A stretch of 64,000 nt of DNA from JAIBJN01 sp963775505. GTDB lineage: Bacteria > Actinomycetota > Thermoleophilia > Gaiellales > Gaiellaceae. A program made the translations under genes and the position numbers. Location of the stretch: positions 496,001-560,000 of the forward strand of contig CAVZIL010000007.1 in NCBI GenBank assembly GCA_963775505.1, read 5' to 3'. Under the pieces are notes generated by a model. The model did not search any database. It was not told the origin of the DNA and saw only the letters and a list, made by a program, of their open reading frames with translations. Of the stretch, positions 1 to 7,521 are shown piece by piece (positions within the stretch are counted from its first letter, which is position 1; the number at the start of each line of letters is the position of its first letter).

Positions 1-1490
1 GTTGCGTTCTTCTGGCTGGCGCGACGCCCGCTCGACCGCAAGGCGCTCGGCCGCATCGGCTTCCTCGCGCTCGCGTTCGACACCGCGATCGTCTACGCGT
101 TCGTCTTCGTCTACACGTTCGAGCCGAGCACGCCGGCCTGGGGAATCCTCTACATCCCGGTGATCGAGGGCGCGCTCCGCTACGGAATGAAGGGCGGCGC
201 ACTCGTCCCGGTCGTCGTCCTGCCGCTCGTCTTCCTGGCCGAATGGTGGCGTGCCGAGGAGTTCGGGCCGCCGCCGTTCGACCTCGACCACGTCACGCTG
301 CCCTTCGGGCTCCAGATCCTCATCGGCCTCGTCGTCGGCTGGCTCGTCGACAGGCTGCGCGCGGAGACGGCGGTCGCCGAGGCGCGCGCCGCGGAGGCCG
401 AGGACCTGCGCGACCGCCTCGGACACCGGGCGGACGTGCTCGAGGCTGTCAACCGGGCGGCGCGCGCCCTCGGTTCCTCCTGGACCAGAACCGTGCGCTC
501 GACGCCTTCCGCCAGGAGCTGCGCAGCATGATCGCGTTCGACCGCCTGCAGATCGAGGTGGCGGGCGACGCCGATCCCGTCTTCGCACGGGCCGGCGAGG
601 CGGCCGACTGCGACGAGGTGGTGGCGCCGCTCACACTCGGCGAGCGCGTGCTCGGGACGCTGACGGTGGCGCGCGACGCCGGGCCGGCGTTCACGTCCGA
701 GGAGGTCGAGATGCTGACGCTCCTGGCCAGCCAGGTCGCCGTCGCGGTGGAGAACATCCGCGCGTACGAGGCCGAGCGGAGCGCCGCGGAGGAGCTCCGG
801 CGCCTGTCGTCGCTCCGGGCGGACTTCGTCTCCATGGTCTCTCACGAGCTGCGCGCGCCCATGGCCTCGGTGATCGGCTGTGCGCAGACGCTCAACCGGC
901 GCTGGCGGGAGCTGAGCCAGGAGCAGCGCGAGTCGTTCCTCGGCCTGATCGAGAGCGAGACCTCGCGGCTCTCCGACCTCGTGGGCGACGTCCTCGACAC
1001 CTCGCGCATCGAGGCGGGCACCTTCCCGTACGCCTTTGCCGCGGTGGACGTCGAGGAGCTCGTCCGGGAGACGGCGGCGGTCGTCTCCTTGGGGCAGGAC
1101 GAGGTGAAGGTGACGACACGCGTCGCGCCCGCGCTCCCACCCGTGCGCGGCGACCGCGAGCGGCTGCGCCAGCTCCTCTGGAACCTGCTCACGAACGCCG
1201 TCAAGTACACGGTCACCGGAGACGAGATCGAGGTGGCCGCGGCCAACGAGAAGGGCGTCGTCGCCGTCAGCGTGCGCGACCACGGGCCCGGAATCCCGCC
1301 CGAGTCGCAGCTCCTCATCTTCGAGAAGTTCGGTCGCGTGAGCCAGGACGGCGGCTCCCAGCCGGGAGCCGGCCTCGGTCTCTTCATCGCACGCTCGATC
1401 GCCGAGGCCCACGGCGGGACGCTCGACGTCGAGTCGGAGACGGACGGTGGAGCGACGTTCGTCCTCCGGCTGCCGCTCGCGAGCGCGTAG
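1..1490 (+). CDS. Membrane sensor histidine kinase with GAF domain, 5' partial, one internal frameshift
   Basis: Sensor kinase that should autophosphorylate a histidine and pass phosphate to a response regulator. The 5' end lies outside the window. Frame 1 reads hydrophobic membrane segments (about 1-350) and a coiled linker up to ALGSS near 477. The reading then continues one frame over with LDQNRALDAF, a GAF-like region (about 530-760), HisKA with phospho-acceptor FVSMVSHELRAPMASV (about 825-870), and HATPase with N box NLLTNAVKYT, DHGPGIP and GAGLGLFIARS. The join needs one extra base near 478-481, where tcctcctgg would read tcctccctgg. No partner regulator lies next to it. It may be intact in the organism and broken here by a sequencing indel. 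Confidence 0.85.
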   Translation, partial: CVLLAGATPARPQGARPHRLPRARVRHRDRLRVRLRLHVRAEHAGLGNPLHPGDRGRAPLRNEGRRTRPGRRPAARLPGRMVACRGVRAAAVRPRPRHAALRAPDPHRPRRRLARRQAARGDGGRRGARRGGRGPARPPRTPGGRARGCQPGGARPRFLLDQNRALDAFRQELRSMIAFDRLQIEVAGDADPVFARAGEAADCDEVVAPLTLGERVLGTLTVARDAGPAFTSEEVEMLTLLASQVAVAVENIRAYEAERSAAEELRRLSSLRADFVSMVSHELRAPMASVIGCAQTLNRRWRELSQEQRESFLGLIESETSRLSDLVGDVLDTSRIEAGTFPYAFAAVDVEELVRETAAVVSLGQDEVKVTTRVAPALPPVRGDRERLRQLLWNLLTNAVKYTVTGDEIEVAAANEKGVVAVSVRDHGPGIPPESQLLIFEKFGRVSQDGGSQPGAGLGLFIARSIAEAHGGTLDVESETDGGATFVLRLPLASA

Positions 1491-1499
1491 GACTAAGCC

Positions 1500-3503
1500 T
1501 CAGCGTGCGCGCGCCGGCCGCTTGCCGAGCGCGGTCTTGAGCTTCTTCGCCCGCGCGGCGACGTCCTTGCGGAGGTCAGCCGGCTCCAGCACCTCCGCAT
1601 GGCCACGGTGGTTCAGGATCTCCCCGACGAACCAGTCGGTGCCGCCGACGCCCACTTCCTCCAGCGCATACCCGCGGGCGAGGGGCAGCGCCCCCCGCTC
1701 GATGCGCCAGCGCGCGACCTCGGGGTCGAAGAGGACCTTCGCGACGCGGACGTCCCGCAGCTTGCGCGGCTCGAGGCCCGGGCGCGGGTCGAACGTCCCT
1801 TCGAGGAGCGTGGCGCGGCGCATGCGGTCGAGCCGGAAGCTCCGGTGGGCGTCGCGCGTGCGGTCCCAGGAGTGGACGTACCACCACGGCAGCTCGCGCT
1901 CGAGGGCGTGCGGCTCGATGACGCGGACGCTCGTCTCCTCGCCGACCGCCACGTACTCGATCTCCACGAGCCGCTGCTCGCGGATCGCCTCCGAGAGCGT
2001 CCGGATGAGGCCCTCTTCCTCGGTGCCGGCCTCGGGCTCCGACGCCGGCTCGGGCAGGGCGAACTCGCCGAAGGTCTCCTCGAGCTTCCTGCGGACGCGC
2101 TCGAGCGGCGTCTGCGCCTCCGCGGCGATCATCGGGCCGACGAACTCGAGGGCGAGCCGGATCGCCCGCGCCTCGAGCGGCGTCAGCCGTGGCGGGCGCC
2201 TGAAGGCGTCGCCGAAGAGCTCCTTGTCCACGCGCACCTCGTCGCCGTCGAGCGACGCGTAGACCGCGTAGCACCCGCCCCCGAAGTTGACGAGGTTGAG
2301 GAGCTGCAGGTGGTCGTCGAGCTGCTCGTACGGAATGTGGAACCGGTCGACGAGCTCCTGCGCGGGGATGGTCGCCCGCGTCTCGTCGCCGCAGCGCGCG
2401 AGGAGATGGGCCAGCAGTGCCTGCAGGACGCCGAAGCGCTCGGGCGCGAGCGGGCCTGCGGGCCGCTCCAGCTGCTCCGCCTCGTGCCGGGCCTTCGGTC
2501 GCGGCGGCTTCGTCGGCTCGCCCTCGTGCCGCTCGAGGACACGCTCGAGCCCCTGGGTCACCTCGTCCACCAGCGCCGGCGGCGAAAGCGGCCGCGCCCG
2601 GCCTTCCTGGCGCAGGACCCACCCGGCGAGGAGGTCGAGGCGGGAGTACGGGGTCGTGAAGCGGCCGTCGGCGACCTCGCCGCGCTCGACCATCCGCTCC
2701 ACCCACCAGGCGGTGTCCGGGTCGAGGTCGATCTCCGCGTCTCCTTTGGCCTCGCCGTACTGCCACGGCTGGCGACCGCGGAAGCCGGACGGGTCGTACT
2801 CCGGCATGCGGAAGTCGCGCTCGCGCCGGGTGGCGAAGCGGATGTCGCCGACGATGCGCGAGACGCGGAACGTGCGCTCGTCTTCCTCGTCGAGGTCGCG
2901 CCCGATCAGGTACCAGGACCCGGCCTCCGGCAGGAGCGCGTACGGGTTGACGGTGCGCTCCCGGGTGCGGTTGCGGGAGATCGACCAGTACGTGAACTTG
3001 ACCGTCCGCTGCTTCGAGATGGCGCCCTCGAGCTTCGTCAGGCGGCCCGACATCTCGTCCGAGTAGTCGGGATCGCGTACCTCGACGCGCAGGGCGCTCT
3101 CGGGCGCGGCTTCGAGCTGCGTCGGGCGGCCGAGGGCGAGGTTCTGGAGCGCGAGGCGCAGCGGCTCCGCGTAGGCGAACTGGCCGTCGAGGAGGTGCAG
3201 CGCGATCTGCAGCGCCGCGAGCTCCTCGTCGTCGAGGTCGAGCTTGGGCAGGAAGTACTGCTCGGCGCGGAGCGTGTAGAGCTCCTCGCCGGTGAACTCG
3301 TCGCGCTGGGAGTGGAGCGGGACGCCGAGAGCGACCAGCTCGCTGCGGTCGGAGTAGAAGCGGCGGGCGAAGGCCTCGTCCGACATCTCCGAATAGCCCT
3401 CGACGACGGACTTGATCTCCCGGGCGGTCAGCGGCCGGCGCTCCGCCATGAGGAAGGCGACGAGCGAGAGCTGCCTGATCAGCTTGTCGGTGTCGTGCGA
3501 CAC
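1500..3503 (-). CDS. PafBC-like transcriptional regulator, two HTH-WYL halves fused in one protein
   Basis: Predicted DNA-binding regulator of 667 aa. The N-terminal half has a winged HTH (DKLIRQLSLVAFLMAERRPL), the spacer typical of PafB/PafC, and a WYL domain with GSWYLIGRDLDEEDERTF. The second half repeats the plan: an HTH-like region, then a second WYL domain with ELPWWYVHSWD. In mycobacteria PafB and PafC are separate proteins that act together to switch on DNA-damage genes independently of LexA; natural fusions are known in other actinobacteria. I chose the GTG at 3503 because homology begins at VSHDTDKL; an ATG at 3530 would overlap the divergent dinB start. Adjacency to a translesion polymerase fits a damage-response role, which remains inference. 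Confidence 0.85.
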   Translation of the reverse strand: MSHDTDKLIRQLSLVAFLMAERRPLTAREIKSVVEGYSEMSDEAFARRFYSDRSELVALGVPLHSQRDEFTGEELYTLRAEQYFLPKLDLDDEELAALQIALHLLDGQFAYAEPLRLALQNLALGRPTQLEAAPESALRVEVRDPDYSDEMSGRLTKLEGAISKQRTVKFTYWSISRNRTRERTVNPYALLPEAGSWYLIGRDLDEEDERTFRVSRIVGDIRFATRRERDFRMPEYDPSGFRGRQPWQYGEAKGDAEIDLDPDTAWWVERMVERGEVADGRFTTPYSRLDLLAGWVLRQEGRARPLSPPALVDEVTQGLERVLERHEGEPTKPPRPKARHEAEQLERPAGPLAPERFGVLQALLAHLLARCGDETRATIPAQELVDRFHIPYEQLDDHLQLLNLVNFGGGCYAVYASLDGDEVRVDKELFGDAFRRPPRLTPLEARAIRLALEFVGPMIAAEAQTPLERVRRKLEETFGEFALPEPASEPEAGTEEEGLIRTLSEAIREQRLVEIEYVAVGEETSVRVIEPHALERELPWWYVHSWDRTRDAHRSFRLDRMRRATLLEGTFDPRPGLEPRKLRDVRVAKVLFDPEVARWRIERGALPLARGYALEEVGVGGTDWFVGEILNHRGHAEVLEPADLRKDVAARAKKLKTALGKRPARAR

Positions 3504-3528
3504 GGCTCCTATTCTGTCAATCCCCGTC

Positions 3529-4586
3529 ATGCTCGTTGCGCATCTCGACCTGGACGCCTTCTTCGCGGCCGTGGAGGAGCTCGAACTCCCCGAGCTCGCC
3601 TCGGTGCCTCTCGTCGTCGGCGGCGACCCGCGAGGACGCGGCGTGGTCGCCACCGCGAACTACGTCGCCCGCCGCTACGGGATCCGCTCGGCGATGAGCT
3701 GCGCCGAGGCGCTCCGGCGCTGCCCGCAAGCCGTGTTCGTCACCCCTCGCCACCGCACGTACTCGGAGTACTCACGCACCGTCTGGGCCGCCATTCGCGA
3801 GGTCGTCCCGACGGTCGAGCGGACGGGTCTGGACGAGGGGTACCTGGACATCGGCGAGGTGGCGCCGGACTTCCGCCGCGCGCGGGTCGTGGCCGAGGCC
3901 GTCCAGGCGGCCGTCCGCGGCGCGACGAGCCTCTCCTGCTCGCTCGGCGTGGCGAGCTGCAAGGTGGTGGCCAAGGTGGCGAGCGACCGGAAGAAGCCTG
4001 GCGGGATCACGGTCGTCCCGGCAGGGCGGGAGGCGGCCTTCCTCGCGCCTTTCCCGGTCCGGCTCCTTCCCGGAGTCGGGCCGCGTGCCGAGGAGCGTCT
4101 CGCCTCCGCGGGGATCGATCTGATCGGCGGGCTGGCGGCCCTGCCTGACCGGGAGCTGGCCCGGCTCCTCCCGGGCAAGACAGGACGCCTGCTCCGCGAC
4201 CGCGCGCAGGGCATCGACCCCCGCCCGCTCGAGGAGCCGGTCGCGAGCGTCTCGATCGGGCACGAGGAGACCTTTCCGCGCGACGTCGCCGACCGCGAGC
4301 AGCTCCACGGCGAGCTTCGGCGCATGGCTCTGCGCGTCGCCGCCCATCTGGAGGAGTCCGGCCAGGTCGCCCGGACGGTCACGACGAAGCTCCGCTACCC
4401 GGACTTCTCGATTCGCAGCCGCTCGACGACGCTGGCCGCCGGGATCGCCGACGGCGAGCGCATCGGCCGCGTGGCGTGCGACCTGCTCGACCGCGCGCTC
4501 GCCGATCGGCCCGGGGCGCTACGCCTCGTCGGCGTCTCCGTCTCGAAGATCGAAGCCTTCGAGCAGCTCGCGCTCGAAGCGGCTAG
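3529..4586 (+). CDS. dinB: Y-family DNA polymerase IV; 3' end uncertain (no in-frame stop)
   Basis: Translesion DNA polymerase that copies past damaged bases at low fidelity. The product starts MLVAHLDLDAFFAAVEELE, with the first metal-binding Asp. It continues with TGLDEGYLDI (catalytic Asp-Glu), GVASCKVVAKVASDRKKPGG, an HhH region LLPGVGPRAEERLASAG and a little-finger domain ending in SVSKIEAFEQLALE, where DinB proteins normally stop. The reading frame nevertheless stays open to 6057, antisense to dapB and the next gene. A stop (TAG 4584-4586) sits one frame away, so a single missing base near 4575-4583 would end the protein at about 353 aa. It is divergent from the PafBC-like regulator; a TATTCT hexamer at 3510-3515 could be its -10 element. 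Confidence 0.85.
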
Positions 4587-4704
4587 AGGCCCTGCCGGGT
4601 GGCGCACGCGCACCGCCGCCCAGACACTCGGGAGCGGGGCGCACGTCTCCACTGGTCGAGCCGGGCGAGCTCTAGCGTCAACCGGGCACGCCGAAAGCGT
4701 ACGC

Positions 4705-5484
4705 CTAGTCGATCAGGGCGTCCAGGCCGCGGGTCAGGCCCACGCGGTCCCGGACGGAGCGGATCGCGAGCAGCGTGCCGGCGACGTACGGAGCCGGGGT
4801 CTCGCCGGGGTCGTGGCGCAGGGTCAGGCGCTCGCCCTCCGCCCCGAACACGATCTCGGTCGAGACGACGAAGCTCGGCAGCCGCACCGAGTGGATCTGG
4901 GTTCCGGCAACCGTCGTGCCGCGCGCCTCGACGGGCCCGTGCAACGTCTCGAGCTCGCGCCCGATCGTCGGGCCGCCCGTCCCGCCGAGACGCTCAGCCA
5001 GCTCCCGCGAGGTGCCGCTGGGCACGTCGGGCTTCCCGGCGCTCGCGTAGTCGATGATCTCCCAGGCGGGAACGTGACGGGCGATCTCGGCCGCGCTGCG
5101 GGCGAGCAGGGCGGCCAGGAGCGAGAAGTTGCCGGCGGCGATGACGGCGACTCCGGCCGCACGCGCACGCCGCTCCACCTCGGCGAAGTCCTCGGCGGTG
5201 AGGCCGCTGGAGCCGACGACGATGGCGATGCCACCGGCGATGGCCGCGAGGACGTTCTCCTTGACCGCGGAGGCATCCGTGTAGTCGACGAGCACGTCGA
5301 CCTTCGGGCCTTCGAGCGCCTCAGCGACCGACCCGTAGATGGGGATGCCGAGCTCCTCGTGGGTCGTTCCGGCCCTCGACCGGGCGATGCCGGAGGCGAG
5401 CTCGAGGTCGCCGGCGCCTGCGATCGCGCGGGCGATCGGGGCGCCGGTCCAGCCGGTGATGCCGGCGACGCAGACGCGGATCAT
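4705..5484 (-). CDS. dapB: DapB-family dihydrodipicolinate reductase-like protein
   Basis: Resembles 4-hydroxy-tetrahydrodipicolinate reductase, the NAD(P)H enzyme of lysine and diaminopimelate synthesis. The 259 aa are close to the usual length. The N-terminus has a Rossmann start (VCVAGITGWTGAPIARAI), then VDVLVDYTDASAVKENV and VVGSSGLTAEDF, matching the DapB fold. The C-terminal signature reads DYASAGKPDVPSGTSRELA. Lys and PSGT of the usual E-x-H-H-x-x-x-K-x-D-x-P-S-G-T motif are kept, but the His-His pair, one of which is thought to be the acid catalyst, is replaced by Tyr-Ala. It is therefore either a divergent DapB or a paralogue acting on another substrate. It stands alone, convergent with dinB, with no lysine-pathway neighbour. 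The fold is clear; the reaction is less so. Confidence 0.75.
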   Translation of the reverse strand: MIRVCVAGITGWTGAPIARAIAGAGDLELASGIARSRAGTTHEELGIPIYGSVAEALEGPKVDVLVDYTDASAVKENVLAAIAGGIAIVVGSSGLTAEDFAEVERRARAAGVAVIAAGNFSLLAALLARSAAEIARHVPAWEIIDYASAGKPDVPSGTSRELAERLGGTGGPTIGRELETLHGPVEARGTTVAGTQIHSVRLPSFVVSTEIVFGAEGERLTLRHDPGETPAPYVAGTLLAIRSVRDRVGLTRGLDALID

Positions 5485-5514
5485 CCGCGGGAGCCTAGCG
5501 CGATCGGGCTGACG

Positions 5515-5967
5515 CTAGGCCGCTGCGGGACGCGCTTCGAGGTGCTGATGCGAAGGGCAGTACTCGCGCTCGGGAAGGGGAGTGCGCTGGCACGGCTTCC
5601 CCTTGCGCGTCGTCGCCCGGCAGCGTGCGATGCCGCCGTCGAACGCGCCGGCCTCGATCTGCGCCTCGATGTACTCGACCGCCGCGCCGATCCCCTCGGT
5701 CACCGCCCAGGCGACCTGTGCCTGGTACGTGATCGGGAAGTAGCGGCGGATGTCCTGGAAGAGAGTGCGGTCGGGATGCGCGAAATAACGTGGGTCCTTG
5801 GCGAGACGCTCGACGCACTCCTCGCACGCCGCCAGAACGTCGCGGCGGTACTCGAGCTGCTTCTCGGGCTCCGCCCACGGGTCGATGAGATCCTTGATCG
5901 ACCGATAGATGGCCCTGGAGTACTGATACATGCGGATGAGAATCCTCTCAGGTGCTTGCTCGCTCAC
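5515..5967 (-). CDS. Conserved hypothetical protein with C-terminal Cys/His cluster
   Basis: 150 aa, GTG start at 5967. I do not recognise a named family for the body, which looks alpha-helical and has an N-terminal stretch rich in Tyr and Arg (MYQYSRAIYRSIKDLIDPW). The C-terminus carries CRATTRKGKPCQRTPLP followed by EYCPSHQH. This is a short C-x8-C-x9-C-x2-H pattern like small zinc-binding tails found at the ends of many bacterial proteins of unknown function. About 140 bases separate it from the next gene upstream, enough for its own promoter. Function unknown. Confidence 0.65.
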   Translation of the reverse strand: MSEQAPERILIRMYQYSRAIYRSIKDLIDPWAEPEKQLEYRRDVLAACEECVERLAKDPRYFAHPDRTLFQDIRRYFPITYQAQVAWAVTEGIGAAVEYIEAQIEAGAFDGGIARCRATTRKGKPCQRTPLPEREYCPSHQHLEARPAAA

Positions 5968-6107
5968 ACGCTATCCTCTGCCGACGTGAAATGCCTGCAA
6001 ATCATCATTAACATCGGGTTAAGGAGCGCCCCGAAACCGCTCCGCCGGCCAGTCTAACACGGCCCGGCTGCGTGTTACAAAGTCGCGCCTGAGACGCCTG
6101 TCACGAG

Positions 6108-6890
6108 CTAGTCTGCGATGCGGCGCACGTACGCGGTTGGGAATCCCTTGCTGCGTGCGTTCGGCAGCGCGCCCTCGGCCTGGCTCTCGGTCGTGTACAC
6201 GCCGGTGAACGTGACGTAGTACCCGGGGTTGAGGCTGTCGTAGTCGGACGAGTTCAGGACGCCTACCTGACGGAGACCGGCGTTGATCGCCTGTTGCGCC
6301 GCCGACTCGGCGGGGCCTCGACCCTGGCTCGTCGGCGTCGAGCGGAGGATCACCGTCCAGCCGTCCGTTCCGGCCGGCCAGGAGATGATCGTGCTCGTTC
6401 CGGTCGTCGTCGGCTGCGTGCTCGTCGTCGGGAGCGTCGTGGTGGTCGGCAGCGTCGTCGTCGGGGGCGCGATGGTGAGTGTCGTCTCCTCGGTGAGCGT
6501 GTCCAGCGTGATCGGAGGGGTGACCGTGCCCGTGTCGGTGAGGGACGACACGCTCTGAGCGCCCGGCCCCGCGTCGCCGTCGTCCTCGTCCGTCGCCGCG
6601 AGGGCGACGATCCCGCCCGCGGCGAGGGCCACGAGGAGCAGCGCGGCGAGGGCGACCCAGAGCCAGATGGGGGACTCGCGCGACCAGACGATCGTCCGGG
6701 TGTAGCGCTGGCGGGGGAGAGCGACGAGCCGCAGGCCGCACTCGAGGCAGTACTCCTGCAGCGGATCGTGCGGCGCGCCGCAGCGGGGACAGTGGGGCTC
6801 GCCGGCGTGCGGCGGCTGTCGGCCCTCGACCGGGTGCGGCGGGTCCGGCGGTTCGCCCGAGGAGGGTGGCTCGCGGGGAGGCGTGCTCAC
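6108..6890 (-). CDS. Zinc-ribbon, single-pass membrane protein with SPOR-like C-terminus
   Basis: 260 aa. The order of parts is: a proline-rich N-terminus; a four-cysteine zinc ribbon (CPRCGAPHDPLQEYCLECG); a basic stretch; one membrane helix (WLWVALAALLLVALAAGGIV); a low-complexity Thr/Pro linker; and a C-terminal segment containing GWTVILRSTPTSQGRGPA and GYYVTFTGVYTTESQAEG. That last part resembles SPOR domains, which bind glycan strands lacking stem peptides at division sites. The topology suggests a cytoplasmic ribbon with an outside SPOR-like domain. The GTG start at 6890 overlaps the stop of the upstream zinc-ribbon gene as GTGA, implying coupled translation. The SPOR assignment is by pattern only. 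Confidence 0.7.
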   Translation of the reverse strand: MSTPPREPPSSGEPPDPPHPVEGRQPPHAGEPHCPRCGAPHDPLQEYCLECGLRLVALPRQRYTRTIVWSRESPIWLWVALAALLLVALAAGGIVALAATDEDDGDAGPGAQSVSSLTDTGTVTPPITLDTLTEETTLTIAPPTTTLPTTTTLPTTSTQPTTTGTSTIISWPAGTDGWTVILRSTPTSQGRGPAESAAQQAINAGLRQVGVLNSSDYDSLNPGYYVTFTGVYTTESQAEGALPNARSKGFPTAYVRRIAD

Positions 6891-7474
6891 AGGCGGCCGT
6901 GGGTCTCGTCGTCCGGCGGCGCGGGCCGCACGAGGGTCTCGCCGGCGCTCTCCGGCGCGGGCTCGTAGTCCTCGGCTCCGGCCGGGTTGCCGCAGAACGC
7001 GCAGAAGTTGACGTCCGCCGGAAGCGGCTGCCCGCAGTGGGCACACGTGAGGACCGGTGGGGTCGTCGGAGCCGGACGGCCGCAGTGCCCGCAGAAGTGG
7101 ACGCCCGGGACGAGCGGGGAGCCGCACTTGCAGTACGCGACGTTCGGGAAGCTCCGCACCGTCGCCTCAGCGACGAGCAGCGAGTCGAGCTCGTGCATGC
7201 GCTGCTCGAGCCTGAGCACCTCGTGGGCGCGCGAAACGAGGAGGTCGGGATTCCAGCGGTCGCGCCTGACCATCTCGATTGCAAGACCGCCGACGTCGCG
7301 AAGCTCGATCTCACGCTGATCCGTGAGCTCGCGGCGCTCGCGCTGGAGCCTCGCGGGATCGGGCTCGGCCGGCGGGGCCGGCCCTTCGACGACCTCCACG
7401 ACCTCGACGACCTCCTCGCCGGGTCCGGGGGGAGCGGCCGGGCGGGAGAAGTAGTCGTTCAGGCGTCCGGGCAT
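6887..7474 (-). CDS. Double zinc-ribbon protein
   Basis: 195 aa. The N-terminus is acidic and proline-rich (EEVVEVVEVVEG), followed by a charged helical region (RLQRERRELTDQREIELRD) likely to form a coiled coil. Two tandem zinc ribbons follow: CKCGSPLVPGVHFCGHCG and CAHCGQPLPADVNFCAFCG. No enzymatic domain is visible. The stop overlaps the start of the downstream zinc-ribbon membrane protein, so the two are probably made together and may form one complex. Ribbons of this kind usually mediate protein or nucleic-acid binding. Specific function unknown. Confidence 0.75.
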   Translation of the reverse strand: MPGRLNDYFSRPAAPPGPGEEVVEVVEVVEGPAPPAEPDPARLQRERRELTDQREIELRDVGGLAIEMVRRDRWNPDLLVSRAHEVLRLEQRMHELDSLLVAEATVRSFPNVAYCKCGSPLVPGVHFCGHCGRPAPTTPPVLTCAHCGQPLPADVNFCAFCGNPAGAEDYEPAPESAGETLVRPAPPDDETHGRL

Positions 7475-7521
7475 CGCAGCCAGCCGTCGAGTCTAACCCA
7501 CGCCCTGGACCGCCAGGACCG

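Noticed and set aside
180..1412. 410-aa minus-strand open frame opposite the first histidine kinase
   Set aside because: Arg/Asp/His-rich composition with no domain. It mirrors the codon pattern of the plus-strand kinase and is a typical high-GC shadow frame.
3484..3515. Mycobacterial-type damage promoter (TTGTCRGTG-N8-TANNNT) for dinB
   Set aside because: The first half is present exactly, but the -10-like hexamer is 17 rather than 8 bases away and the word is part of the opposite gene's coding sequence. Kept only as a remark under the PafBC finding.
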